NCBI GenBank assembly: GCA_913060505.1
Contig: CAJXRQ010000015.1
Coordinates: 1-64,000 of the forward strand
DNA: 64,000 nucleotides
Direction: 5' to 3'
From: an uncultured Desulfovibrio sp.
GTDB lineage: Bacteria; Desulfobacterota; Desulfovibrionia; Desulfovibrionales; Desulfovibrionaceae
Below are positions 45,671 to 54,252 of this stretch, in pieces. The notes beneath the pieces are model-generated. The model worked only from the letters and a program-made list of their open reading frames with translations. It had not been told where the DNA came from and searched no databases. The stretch's first letter is position 1. Each line of letters begins with the position of its first letter. Made by a program: the position numbers and the translations under genes.

Positions 45671-45720
45671 TTGACACTGTATGCCCCGCGGCCTATTTAT
45701 GATGACGAAATTCATTATCA
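45671..45720 (+). promoter_or_regulatory. Promoter and Fur-box-like operator of the feo operon
   Basis: TTGACA (45671-45676), a 17-base spacer, and TATTTA (45694-45699) make a near-consensus sigma-70 promoter. Directly behind, 45700-45720 is an inverted repeat with half-sites TGATGACGAA and TTCATTATCA (8 of 10 pairs match), close to the known Fur box. It would cover the transcription start. feoA begins 40 bases further on. Confidence 0.75.
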
Positions 45721-45759
45721 GCACAGGCCCATGATTGCAAGGGGCCAGAGTGAGGGCAG

Positions 45760-45984
45760 ATGGAAACATCAAAAACATTGAATTCCGTTGAGGCCGGAGG
45801 CAGCGCGCTGGTGGTTGGCATCCGCGCAGGAAGCAAGGCGCAAAGTCGACTTGAGTCCCTGGGCCTGGTTCCGGGAACCATGGTGGAAGTTCTCAACAAT
45901 GGTGGTGGTCCCATGCTTGTTTGCGTGGGCGAAGGGCGCGTCGTTGTTGAACGCGGCATTGCCGAAAAGGTGTTGGTGGCCTGA
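45760..45984 (+). CDS. feoA: FeoA-family protein (first copy)
   Basis: The 74-residue protein has the SH3-like FeoA fold with RLESLGLVPGTMVEVLNNGGGPMLVCV and VVVERGIAEKVLV. FeoA is a small cytoplasmic partner needed for FeoB function. A good site (GAGGG) precedes the ATG. It is the first gene behind the Fur-type promoter and is followed by a second feoA. Confidence 0.92.
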   Translation: METSKTLNSVEAGGSALVVGIRAGSKAQSRLESLGLVPGTMVEVLNNGGGPMLVCVGEGRVVVERGIAEKVLVA

Positions 45985-46024
45985 ACGTGGCCGGCACAAA
46001 AAAGCAAGAAGACGGAGAAACGGC

Positions 46025-46243
46025 ATGACTCTGGATGAATTGACTCCGGGAACCGGGGGAGTAATGAAAGATTTGACGGCCGAAGGGGCTTTGGGCCAAC
46101 GGCTCATGGATCTCGGCTTTTATCCGGGTGCGACTATAAAAATAGTACGCAACGCACCACTGGTGGACCCGATTGAACTGGAGCTGGACGGCTATCACGT
46201 CAGTATCCGGCATGACGAAGCGCGTCATGTGGAGGTCGAGTAA
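46025..46243 (+). CDS. feoA: FeoA-family protein (second copy)
   Basis: It encodes 72 residues: MTLDELTPGTGGVMKDL, RLMDLGFYPGATIKIVRNAP and DPIELELDGYHVSIR are classic FeoA features. The site GGAG is ten bases before the ATG at 46025. The stop TAA is directly followed by the feoB ATG. The two FeoA proteins are clearly different from each other, so they probably have separate contacts on FeoB rather than being a recent duplication. Confidence 0.92.
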   Translation: MTLDELTPGTGGVMKDLTAEGALGQRLMDLGFYPGATIKIVRNAPLVDPIELELDGYHVSIRHDEARHVEVE

Positions 46244-48736
46244 ATGAGTTCGCAAACCCTTCTGGTTGCCCTGGCCGGGCAGCCGAACTGCGGTAAGTCC
46301 ACGGTTTTCAACATGCTTACCGGCGCGCGCCAGCATGTGGCCAACTATCCCGGCGTAACTGTGGAAAAAAAGGTTGGTCATTTTCGTACGGATTCGCGTC
46401 GAGTTGAGTTGGTGGACCTTCCGGGAACCTACAGCCTGAGTTCCTATTCGCTGGAAGAGCGTGTGGCCCGGGATTTCATTCTCCATGATCGCCCGGACGT
46501 GATCGTGGACGTGATGGACGCTTCCAACCTCAAGCGCAATTTGTATCTGGCCCTGCAACTGTTGGAAATGGAAGCCACGGTCGTTTTGGACCTGAACATG
46601 ATGGACGTTGCCGAACGCCGAGGCATAAGTGTGGACCATGCCGGCCTTTCCAAACACCTTGGCGTGCCTGTGGTTCCCACGGTGGGCAAAGCTGGTGTCG
46701 GCGGCAAGGATCTCAAACGGATTTTGGACGAAGAGGCGGAAAAGCCGAACAAGGCATCGTATAAAATTGATTACGGCACCATGGAGCCGTTTATCCAGAA
46801 GATGCAGGATCAGGTCGTTTCGGCCATGCAGTTGCCCGAGACCTACCCGCACCGCTGGGTTGCATTGAAGCTGCTGGAAAATGATGCCGAAGTCCTCAGG
46901 CTGGCAACGGAAGATCCGAAGAGTTCGGAAACGTTGACGCGTGATATCGAGCAACTGCGCAAGGACTTTCAGGAAGAGACCGGAACGCCGGCAGAGCGTC
47001 ACATCGCTTTTGCCCGGCACCGTTCCTGCGCGGCTATCTGCCGTGATTACATGAAGCTGCCAGAGCAGAAAAGGGCCAGTCTTTCCGACCGCGCGGATAA
47101 ATTTGTATGCAACCGGTTCTTCGGGCCGTTGCTGCTGATTGCCATTTTGTTCGTGCTGTATGAGGTTTCCATCGTTTTCGGTGGATGGTTGGCCGTTAAG
47201 GTCTGGCCTGTCTGGGGAGCTGTGGAGGCTTTTGCCGCCAAGGTGTTGCCACAGGCAGGATTTCTTGAGGATCCCCTTTTGCGTGGGCTGGGTGTATGGG
47301 TTGTCAAGAGTACCACGGCAATTCTTAACTATTTGCCCATCTTTTTTCTGCTGTTCGCGCTTATCGCCATTTTGGAAGACAGCGGATACATGCCGCGTAT
47401 GGCCTTCATTCTGGACCGGCTGTTCCGCCGTTTCGGTCTGCACGGCCAGTCCACGCTGCCGCTGATTTTGGGTGGTGTTTATGTGGGCGGTTGTGCCATT
47501 CCCGGCGTCATGGCTACCAAAGCCATACCCGATGAACGTGCGCGGCTGGCGACCATACTCATTGTTCCCATGATGAACTGCCTGGCCAAGGTTCCGCTTT
47601 ATCTGATTCTGATCGGGGCCTATTTCCCCGAACACGGCGGGCTTGCCATGTTCTTTATCGCCACGGTGACATTGTTCATGGCTTTGCCTGTAGCCAAGAC
47701 GCTTTCCCTGACAGTTTTGGGCAAGCGGGAAAGCGCTCCGTTTATCATGGAAATGCCTCCCTACCATTTGCCGACGGTTACCGGTGTATTGCGCCGCGCT
47801 TTTGAGCGTATCTGGCTTTTCCTCAAGAAGATCGTGACGGTTGTCGTGGCCGTGGCTGTGGTTATTTTTGTGCTGATTAACTTCCCCGGCCTGAGCGAGA
47901 AGCGGGAAGCCTCGTATCAGGCCCAGCAGGAAGCTGTCGTCGGCAAGTTTATGAAAGTGGTGGATAAGACTTCCTATAAGGGAGAACTTCTCCCGGCGGA
48001 CGTCCCGGAAATAGTGCTTTTTGCAGACCGGCTCAAGAATGCCAAACGCGGGTTGACGGACAAGAGCGCTGCCGCTGCCGTGAACAAGTCGTTCGAGCAG
48101 GCCAACCCGATCTATTATGCCGTGGTCAAGCGCAAGGGCGCGGACGGCAAGAAGTTGAACAAGGCCTTCAAAAAAGTGGTCAAAACCCGCAAGAAGTTAC
48201 GCCGCGAAATGCGTGCCGAGCGTTTTGAATCGAGCTTCCTTGGCGTGTTGGGACGTGCCCTTGAACCTGTAACCAAGTATGCCGGTTTCAACTGGCGCAT
48301 CAACATCGCGCTTTTGTCCGCATTTGCGGCCAAGGAAAACAGCGCTGCGACCTTGGGCTCCATTTACGGCATAGATGGCAGCGGATCGGTGCAGGAGAGC
48401 ATGAAAGCCGGTGAAACCGGATTCACAGCGCTGCACGCCTTGGCGCTGATGTTGTTCATGGCTTTGTATCCTCCGTGCGTACCAACTTCCATCATGGTGC
48501 GCATGCAATCCGGTTCCAACAAATGGATGCTGTTCTCTATTTTATATCAGACCCTGTTGGGCCTTGGCGTGGCCGTGTTGGTATTCTCCGGCGGTAAAAT
48601 GCTGGGATTGTCCGGTCTCCAGGCCATGTGGGGCTTCTATGGCTTATGCGTAGCAGCCACCGTGATCATGGCTTTGATACCGGATAGGAGCGCGCAAAAG
48701 GCTGATATTGGCAAAACATGCAAACAAAATTGTTGA
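46244..48736 (+). CDS. feoB: Ferrous iron transporter FeoB
   Basis: The 830-residue protein has an N-terminal G domain with G1 GQPNCGKST, G2/switch region VANYPGVTVEKK, G3 DLPGTYSL and G4 NMMD, a helical spacer, and a membrane part with two gate regions (GGVYVGGCAIPGVMATKAI and a second near LMLFMALYPPCVPTS). The insert at about residues 555-650 before the last helices is long and Lys-rich (KRKGADGKKLNKAFKKVVKT). It imports Fe(II) across the inner membrane. Two feoA genes precede it and exported accessory genes follow. Confidence 0.96.
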   Translation: MSSQTLLVALAGQPNCGKSTVFNMLTGARQHVANYPGVTVEKKVGHFRTDSRRVELVDLPGTYSLSSYSLEERVARDFILHDRPDVIVDVMDASNLKRNLYLALQLLEMEATVVLDLNMMDVAERRGISVDHAGLSKHLGVPVVPTVGKAGVGGKDLKRILDEEAEKPNKASYKIDYGTMEPFIQKMQDQVVSAMQLPETYPHRWVALKLLENDAEVLRLATEDPKSSETLTRDIEQLRKDFQEETGTPAERHIAFARHRSCAAICRDYMKLPEQKRASLSDRADKFVCNRFFGPLLLIAILFVLYEVSIVFGGWLAVKVWPVWGAVEAFAAKVLPQAGFLEDPLLRGLGVWVVKSTTAILNYLPIFFLLFALIAILEDSGYMPRMAFILDRLFRRFGLHGQSTLPLILGGVYVGGCAIPGVMATKAIPDERARLATILIVPMMNCLAKVPLYLILIGAYFPEHGGLAMFFIATVTLFMALPVAKTLSLTVLGKRESAPFIMEMPPYHLPTVTGVLRRAFERIWLFLKKIVTVVVAVAVVIFVLINFPGLSEKREASYQAQQEAVVGKFMKVVDKTSYKGELLPADVPEIVLFADRLKNAKRGLTDKSAAAAVNKSFEQANPIYYAVVKRKGADGKKLNKAFKKVVKTRKKLRREMRAERFESSFLGVLGRALEPVTKYAGFNWRINIALLSAFAAKENSAATLGSIYGIDGSGSVQESMKAGETGFTALHALALMLFMALYPPCVPTSIMVRMQSGSNKWMLFSILYQTLLGLGVAVLVFSGGKMLGLSGLQAMWGFYGLCVAATVIMALIPDRSAQKADIGKTCKQNC

Positions 48737-48751
48737 AGAAGGAGTTTTCAA

Positions 48752-49069
48752 ATGAAGAAATTGATGATTCTCACATTGACTTTGGCTGCTCTGGCTTTTG
48801 CTGCAACAGCTTTTGCCCACAGCCCCCTGTGCGACTGCTTTGACAACGGTGACGGCACAGTAACCTGCGAAGGCGGTTTTTCGGACGGTTCCTCGGCTAC
48901 CGGCGTTAAAATGTACGTCAAAGACGGTGCCGGTAAAGTGCTGCAGGAAGGCGCCATGAACGCGGACAGCGAATACAATTTCAAGAAACCTGAAGGCAGC
49001 TACTCTGTGTTTTTTGATGCAGGCGAAGGCCATCAGGTCACGGTGAACGGTTCGGATATCGTGGAATAA
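48752..49069 (+). CDS. Small periplasmic protein with Cys motif, NikL-like
   Basis: The 105-residue precursor has a clear signal peptide ending ATAFA; cleavage leaves mature HSPLCDCFDNGDGTVTC, that is an N-terminal histidine followed by CxC and a third cysteine. The rest (FSDGSSATGVKMYVKDGAGK, GSYSVFFDAGEGHQVTV) resembles the one-domain NikL/carboxypeptidase-regulatory-like proteins of nickel importers, from memory. AAGGAG precedes the ATG, 15 bases after feoB. A metal chaperone role is my inference. Confidence 0.65.
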   Translation: MKKLMILTLTLAALAFAATAFAHSPLCDCFDNGDGTVTCEGGFSDGSSATGVKMYVKDGAGKVLQEGAMNADSEYNFKKPEGSYSVFFDAGEGHQVTVNGSDIVE

Positions 49070-49084
49070 TGGAACAGGCACAAA

Positions 49085-49122
49085 CCGGAGGATCGGCACC
49101 GGGTCGATCCTCCGGATTTTTT
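49085..49122 (+). terminator. Internal terminator or attenuating hairpin in the feo operon
   Basis: CCGGAGGATCG (49085-49095) pairs perfectly with CGATCCTCCGG (49105-49115), followed by ATTTTTT. It separates the feo genes from the DUF4198 gene at 49177 and could reduce, rather than end, transcription into the second half. Confidence 0.85.
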
Positions 49123-49176
49123 CCCCAAAGGCTGAAAACAGGAATCAAATTCATTTCAAAACAAGGAGAGTCAGTG

Positions 49177-50004
49177 ATGAAAAAAGGTTTGTTTGCGGCG
49201 TTTGCCCTTCTTGCCGTGGTGGCCATGGCAATTCCGGCATCGGCGCACTTCATGATGGTCTACACTCCGGAAATTGCCTTGGACAAAGGCAAGGATATGG
49301 ATTTCCGCATGGTGTTCACCCACCCGGCCGAAGCCGGACACACCATGAACATGGGCGGCGTGAAGGAGTTTTACGCCATGTTCCAGCGCGGTGATTCCAA
49401 GGCCAAGAAAATTGACCTGATGCCGTACGTGAAGGAGATCAAGTGGACCAACCCTGAATCCTCCAACACCGCTTACTCTGCAATGCTGCCCAAAAAGCTT
49501 GTGCGTTCCATGGGCGACTACACGTTCGTGTTCGTGCCGGGCTACTACTATGAAGAAGAGGAAGGCCTCTACATGCAGCAGATCGCCAAGCTGATCGCCA
49601 ACGTGGGCGGCATCCCGGGCAACTGGGCCGAACCTGTTGGCCTGCCCTGCGAAATCGTTCCGCTGATCAAGCCCTACGGCATGTGGACCGGCAACGTCTT
49701 CAAAGGTCAGATCCTTTCTCAGGGCAAGCCCGTTCCCGGTGCTGAGGTGGAAGTGGAATACATGAGCCACATGCCGAATCTCAGCAAGAACGGCATGCCT
49801 GCCAAGAGCTCCGTGAACTACCCGCATGATTGCATGGTCACCCAGACCATCTTCGCGGACGCCCAGGGCTACGTGACCTTCGGTATCCCCAAGGCTGGCT
49901 GGTGGGGCTTTGCCGCACTGGGTGTGGGGCCGATGACCGAATACAAAGGAAAGGAAATGTCTCAGGACGCCGTTCTTTGGGTCAAGGCCGTTGATATGAA
50001 ATAG
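49177..50004 (+). CDS. Periplasmic DUF4198 (NikM-like) protein
   Basis: The 275-residue precursor starts at the ATG at 49177 with AAGGAGAG in front. The signal peptide ends IPASA, leaving mature HFMMVYTPEIALDKG with an N-terminal histidine. DUF4198 features are DFRMVFTHPAEAGHTM, GDYTFVFVPGYYY and LSQGKPVPGAEVEVEYM, with a C-terminal carboxypeptidase-regulatory-like domain (QTIFADAQGYVTFGIPKAGWWGF). It is a second member of the family in this island, after 44166-45023. It probably captures or presents a divalent metal in the periplasm. Confidence 0.82.
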   Translation: MKKGLFAAFALLAVVAMAIPASAHFMMVYTPEIALDKGKDMDFRMVFTHPAEAGHTMNMGGVKEFYAMFQRGDSKAKKIDLMPYVKEIKWTNPESSNTAYSAMLPKKLVRSMGDYTFVFVPGYYYEEEEGLYMQQIAKLIANVGGIPGNWAEPVGLPCEIVPLIKPYGMWTGNVFKGQILSQGKPVPGAEVEVEYMSHMPNLSKNGMPAKSSVNYPHDCMVTQTIFADAQGYVTFGIPKAGWWGFAALGVGPMTEYKGKEMSQDAVLWVKAVDMK

Positions 50005-50096
50005 TTGCTATCCGAAAAGGTTGCGCTTTTGTGGAGGGCGGACCATCTGGTCCCCCCGAAACACAGGCAAAAGGGCTCGACACTCGGAGGGGAGCG

Positions 50097-50768
50097 ATGA
50101 TTATGGGCCGAAAGCTTGAGGACATGCATCCGGTGCGCGAAGAGTTCGTACGACCGTGCAATGGCGGATCGGAGACGTGGTGGTTGATTGGTTGTGCCCT
50201 GCTTACATTGACCATATGCTCGTTGAGCATTGGTGTTCGAAAGGCAAATGTTCAATCACAGTCTCTGCATTCCTGGCAATTGAACGCCTTCCGCGATCTT
50301 CGTGCCGAAGAGCGGGGAACCTACAGTGCCTTGTACACTGCCGCCATCGAGATAGACGATACCCATCAAAATGGCGACGGCGAATGGCTTGAAGTTTCGG
50401 ACATGGAACAGGACTTTGTGCCGCCATTTGTTCACGATGCCGCCTGGAGGCGTCAGGGCAAGCTTGTCTGGCAGCGAAAACTGCTTCCTGCCGGAACATT
50501 GGACATGGCCCTGTATCTCGGCGAGCCACAGCAAAAGGAAATTTCCGGGTCGTTTCTGTTGGTCATGCAACATTCCCACGGCAATGGTTCCGGCCATGCC
50601 GCACCATCCACCCATCCTTCACACGAAATCTGGTACAGCCCCTCTCCTCATCCCAGACTTCCAGCGTCGTATACGGATCAGGCCTTGATTACATCCGGCT
50701 GGAAAGAGGTCGTTCCGTTGCGGGGCAGGGATGAAATCATGCGGACCAAGGGAGAAAACGTATCGTGA
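50097..50768 (+). CDS. DUF6162-family protein with His-rich C-terminal part
   Basis: The 223-residue protein starts at the ATG at 50097 (GGAGGGG upstream). One transmembrane helix (WWLIGCALLTLTICSLSIGV) anchors it; the rest should be periplasmic. LNAFRDLRAEERGTYSALYTA and DFVPPFVHDAAWRRQGKLVW resemble DUF6162 proteins that stand with Zn/Mn-type ABC importers, as remembered. The segment HSHGNGSGHAAPSTHPSH carries six histidines and looks like a metal-binding tail. The last bases overlap the GTG start of the binding-protein gene. Confidence 0.72.
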   Translation: MIMGRKLEDMHPVREEFVRPCNGGSETWWLIGCALLTLTICSLSIGVRKANVQSQSLHSWQLNAFRDLRAEERGTYSALYTAAIEIDDTHQNGDGEWLEVSDMEQDFVPPFVHDAAWRRQGKLVWQRKLLPAGTLDMALYLGEPQQKEISGSFLLVMQHSHGNGSGHAAPSTHPSHEIWYSPSPHPRLPASYTDQALITSGWKEVVPLRGRDEIMRTKGENVS

Positions 50769-51688
50769 TTCGAATTTATTTGTTGGCCATGGTCCTGCTC
50801 TGCATGCTGGTTTCTCCTGCTGGCGCAGACAGCGGCAAGCGGCTTCGCATTGGTATAACGCTCCATCCCTACTACAGTTTTGTGGTCAATATTGTTGGAG
50901 ACAGGGCCGAGGTCGTGCCGCTCATCGGCGAGGGCTTCAACCCACATAATTATCGGCCCCAGCCTGCGGATATAAAACGGTGCATGACGCTGGACGTTTT
51001 GGTCGTCAACGGCATCGGCCATGATGAATTTGCCACGGAAATATTGAGAGCGGCAAACATGGAGGGCAGGATTCCGGTTATCCAATCCAACAAGGACGTT
51101 TCCCTGATTCCTGTCTCCGGGACACTGGATGGAAAAAAGATCGTCAATCCCCATACTTTTGTCTCCGTAACAGCCTCCATCCAGCAAATTTATACGATTT
51201 CCAAGGAATTGCAGAAGCTCGACCCTGACAATGCGCAGGAGTACAGGGAAAATACCAGAAAGTATGTTCGCAAGTTGCGGCGTATGAAAGCCGAGTACAT
51301 GCAGCGTGTCGCTGATTTGCCCGGTCTGGATTTTCGTTGTGCAACCATTCATGGCGGCTACGATTATCTTTTACAGGAATTTGGGCTTCAGGTTACGGCC
51401 GTTATTGAACCGGGGCACGGTCTCAAGCCTTCCGCAAGCCAATTGGCAAAGACCATTGAGAAAATTCGTAAACTCGGCGTGGAAGTCGTTTTTACCGAGA
51501 TGAATTTTCCGGATAAATATGTGGACACCATCCATGCGGAAACCGGAGTACGCATCCGTCATCTTTCACACCTGACCTCCGGCGCCTATACTGCAGACAG
51601 TTTCGAAAAGGGAATTCGTGCCAATCTGAAAGCGCTTGTGGATGCCTTGATCGAAGCCTACCAGCTGCGGCAGGGAGAGGCTTCATGA
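50765..51688 (+). CDS. Metal ABC transporter substrate-binding protein (ZnuA/MntC class)
   Basis: It encodes 307 residues from a GTG start that overlaps the preceding stop. A signal peptide (ending SPAGA) is followed by an A-I cluster fold. Candidate metal ligands are H61 in NPHNYRPQPADI, the histidine in IVNPHTFVS, the histidine in CATIHGGYDYLL, and the acidic residue in TEMNFPDKY, as in Zn/Mn/Fe receptors. There is no long His-rich loop; that feature is on the neighbouring DUF6162 protein. It works with the following ATPase and permease. Confidence 0.88.
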   Translation: MIRIYLLAMVLLCMLVSPAGADSGKRLRIGITLHPYYSFVVNIVGDRAEVVPLIGEGFNPHNYRPQPADIKRCMTLDVLVVNGIGHDEFATEILRAANMEGRIPVIQSNKDVSLIPVSGTLDGKKIVNPHTFVSVTASIQQIYTISKELQKLDPDNAQEYRENTRKYVRKLRRMKAEYMQRVADLPGLDFRCATIHGGYDYLLQEFGLQVTAVIEPGHGLKPSASQLAKTIEKIRKLGVEVVFTEMNFPDKYVDTIHAETGVRIRHLSHLTSGAYTADSFEKGIRANLKALVDALIEAYQLRQGEAS

Positions 51689-52410
51689 CCGTACCGACCA
51701 ATGCCATGGGACCGGCCATCCATTTTGAAAGAGTCGGGCTGCAACTGGGGGGCAATTGCATTCTTTCCAATGTGGATTTTTCCGTTGAACCCGGCACCAT
51801 TCATTGTATTATCGGTCCCAATGGCGGAGGAAAGAGTTCACTGGTGCGCTGCCTGTTGGGGCAAATGCCGCACACCGGAACAATCCGGATCGGTTGGGGG
51901 ACGGGCAATGTCATCGGCTATGTGCCGCAATCCCTCGACTTCGATCGAACCCTGCCCATGACCGTGAAAGATTTCATGGCCATGATCTGCCAGAATCGAC
52001 CGGCGTTTTGCGGCCTGGGGCGCAAGTATGGTCCCATCGTGGAACATGCCTTGAAAATGGTGGGCATGGAAGGCAAACGCCAGCGTCCTTTCGGGGCTCT
52101 TTCCGGCGGAGAGCGCCAGCGGGTGCTGCTGGCACAAGGATTGATTCCCAAGCCCGACCTGCTGGTGCTGGATGAACCCGGAACGGGGTTGGACAAAGCC
52201 GGAGCCTCCATCATGCGTGACCTGCTTGCGGATCTGAAAGAGCGCGGCGTGACTATTCTGATGATTCATCACGATCTGGCCGAGGTCCGGGATATGGCGG
52301 ATTCCGTGACCTGTATCAATCGGAATCTTGTTTTTTCCGGCGAGCCGGAAGTTGAATTGACCCCGGAAAAGATTTTGAATGTTTTTTCTCCGGCAGGAGG
52401 AACGTGTTGA
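51685..52410 (+). CDS. Metal ABC transporter ATPase (ZnuC-like)
   Basis: The 241-residue ATPase has Walker A GPNGGGKSS, the Q-loop VPQSLDFDRTLPMTVKDF, signature LSGGERQRVLLAQGL, Walker B LLVLDEPGTGLD and switch IHHDL. It overlaps its neighbours on both sides, which shows a coupled operon. Confidence 0.9.
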   Translation: MTVPTNAMGPAIHFERVGLQLGGNCILSNVDFSVEPGTIHCIIGPNGGGKSSLVRCLLGQMPHTGTIRIGWGTGNVIGYVPQSLDFDRTLPMTVKDFMAMICQNRPAFCGLGRKYGPIVEHALKMVGMEGKRQRPFGALSGGERQRVLLAQGLIPKPDLLVLDEPGTGLDKAGASIMRDLLADLKERGVTILMIHHDLAEVRDMADSVTCINRNLVFSGEPEVELTPEKILNVFSPAGGTC

Positions 52411-53315
52411 TGCATGCCTTCTATGATCTGCTTCGTATTCCGTTGATTGAGATGGGCAGAAACGGCGTTTTGCCTGAATTCTTTCAGTATGCGTTTGTGA
52501 TCAATGCGCTTTTGTGCTCCCTGTTGCTTGGTCCGGTTCTGGGCGGGGTGGGCACCATGGTCGTGACCAAGCGGCTGGCCTTTTTTTCTCAGGCCGTAGG
52601 GCAGGCGGCCCTGACGGGTGTGGCGCTGGGTATTTTGCTGGGCGAGCCCATTTCCGCGCCGTATGTCTCCCTGTTCGGATTTTGCATTTTATTCGGACTG
52701 CTCATGAACTACACCCGCAACAGGACAAACATGTCCACGGATACGGTTATCGGCGTATTCCTTTCGGTCTCGTTGGCCATGGGCGCCTGCATTCTGCTTT
52801 ACGTGACCGGCAAGGTGAACATGCATGTTTTGGACAATATTCTGTTCGGATCGGTTTTGACGGTGAATGATACCGACATGAATGTATTGTTGATTATCAG
52901 CGGCTTGTGCCTGCTGATTGGTATACCTCTTTACAACAGGATGCTGCTGGCCAGCTTCAATCCGAGTCTCGCCCGTGTGCGCGGAGTGAACGCAACCTTG
53001 TACGATTATATTTTCATTCTCATGATTACCGTGCTGACCGTGGCTTCACTCAAGATCGTCGGTGCCGTTCTGGTGGAAGCCCTTTTCATCATTCCGGCGG
53101 CCGCAGCCAGAAATGTGAGTCGATCCATGAAGGGTTTTTTTCTGTACAGCATGATTATCGCCACAGCCAGTTGCATACTCGGTATCATTTTGCCCATGCA
53201 GTTTGAAATTCCTGTGCCTTCGGGCGGAGCGATCATATTGGTAGCGTCATGCTTTTTTGCTCTTTCGGTTTTGATCCGGGCTTCTTCTACCGCATTCCGG
53301 GGGGCTAGCGCATGA
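52410..53315 (+). CDS. Metal ABC transporter permease (ZnuB-like)
   Basis: It encodes 301 residues. The ATG at 52410 has AGGAGG nine bases in front and shares one base with the preceding stop; a GTG at 52404 is too close to that site. Eight or nine helices with family motifs: VVTKRLAFFSQAVGQAALTGVALG, TDTVIGVFLSVSLAMG and LKIVGAVLVEALFIIPAAAARN. It forms the membrane channel of the importer. Confidence 0.9.
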   Translation: MHAFYDLLRIPLIEMGRNGVLPEFFQYAFVINALLCSLLLGPVLGGVGTMVVTKRLAFFSQAVGQAALTGVALGILLGEPISAPYVSLFGFCILFGLLMNYTRNRTNMSTDTVIGVFLSVSLAMGACILLYVTGKVNMHVLDNILFGSVLTVNDTDMNVLLIISGLCLLIGIPLYNRMLLASFNPSLARVRGVNATLYDYIFILMITVLTVASLKIVGAVLVEALFIIPAAAARNVSRSMKGFFLYSMIIATASCILGIILPMQFEIPVPSGGAIILVASCFFALSVLIRASSTAFRGASA

Positions 53316-54241
53316 TCAAGCGAGTTGTCTTTTTTCTGACCCTGTTGCTTGTATTGCCAGCCTGCACGCCCAAGCCGGTCAATGCCGTTTCGCAGGAACG
53401 AGTTGTTTTGGCCTCGCAATCCGTGACCTTTGCGCTGGGTTCAGTTTTGGTCAAAGGAACGCCGATTGCCATGGTCCGAGCTGTTCCGGATGCCTATTCT
53501 CCCGGAGGGCACGCGGCATATTTCAAAAAACATTGGGAAGATTTTCAAAGTTTGGCGAGTAGCGCCGATGCCGTGCTGTGCACGACCGGCGTATGGCCGG
53601 ATGATCCCCTGTATCCATGGGCACGGCGCGCCAATATTCATGTTGTGAACGTGGATGCCACGCACCCTCTTGATTACAGCCGTGCTGGTGTTCCTCATGG
53701 TGCGAAGGGGCATGGAGCTGTTTCACCCGTATGGGTAGCGCCCGGCAATCTTGCGCGTATGGCGGACATTGCAGGGGCGGATTTTATGCAATTGTATCCG
53801 GAACATGCAAAGCGGATTGGTGAAAATATCAGGCTGTTCAAACAGCAACTTTTCCGTTTGCGCAGTGAATTTGAAGTTTGGCTCGTAGCTGCGCCATGGT
53901 TTCGTGTCGTCGCCCTGACGCCGGATTTTGCTCCGCTGCTCGAAGAGTTCGGCGTTGAGACTGTGGAAACCTTGAGCAAGCCGGAGAATCATTGGACGGC
54001 GCAGGACGTTGAACGATTGGAAGGAGTGTTGACCGACAACCATGTACATGTGGTAGTGTGTGCATGGACACCTCGTGCGGACATAGCCGAAGCCATTGCC
54101 CGTGCCGGAGCCCAGGTGCTGGTGTTGAAGGCGTTTCCGGGTTTTGAAAGCCCGGATGCTTCAAGTGTTGTTGGGTATTATAAGAATAATTTGAAGCGTT
54201 TGCTGGACGCCATGTACGGTAACGCACATAAAAAATTATGA
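53312..54241 (+). CDS. Second metal-binding-protein-like lipoprotein (degenerate A-I cluster)
   Basis: The 309-residue protein has a lipobox, LPAC, at residues 15-18, so it is probably lipid-anchored. The overall shape follows the Zn/Mn-binding proteins (DVERLEGVLTDNHVHVVVCA, AGAQVLVLKAFPGFE), but the expected metal histidines are replaced: VPDAYSPGG stands where DPHxYxP is usual, and VSPVWVAP where NPHxWLSP is usual. A nearby HGAKGHG segment may compensate. It could be an accessory subunit, a scavenger for a different metal, or an inactive paralogue. It overlaps the permease gene (ATGA). Confidence 0.75.
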   Translation: MIKRVVFFLTLLLVLPACTPKPVNAVSQERVVLASQSVTFALGSVLVKGTPIAMVRAVPDAYSPGGHAAYFKKHWEDFQSLASSADAVLCTTGVWPDDPLYPWARRANIHVVNVDATHPLDYSRAGVPHGAKGHGAVSPVWVAPGNLARMADIAGADFMQLYPEHAKRIGENIRLFKQQLFRLRSEFEVWLVAAPWFRVVALTPDFAPLLEEFGVETVETLSKPENHWTAQDVERLEGVLTDNHVHVVVCAWTPRADIAEAIARAGAQVLVLKAFPGFESPDASSVVGYYKNNLKRLLDAMYGNAHKKL

Positions 54242-54252
54242 TGGAGGTCGGT

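Noticed and set aside
45893-47767. Minus-strand open frame (624 codons) opposite feoA and feoB
   Set aside because: It is antisense to clear Feo genes, with no domain and no ribosome site.
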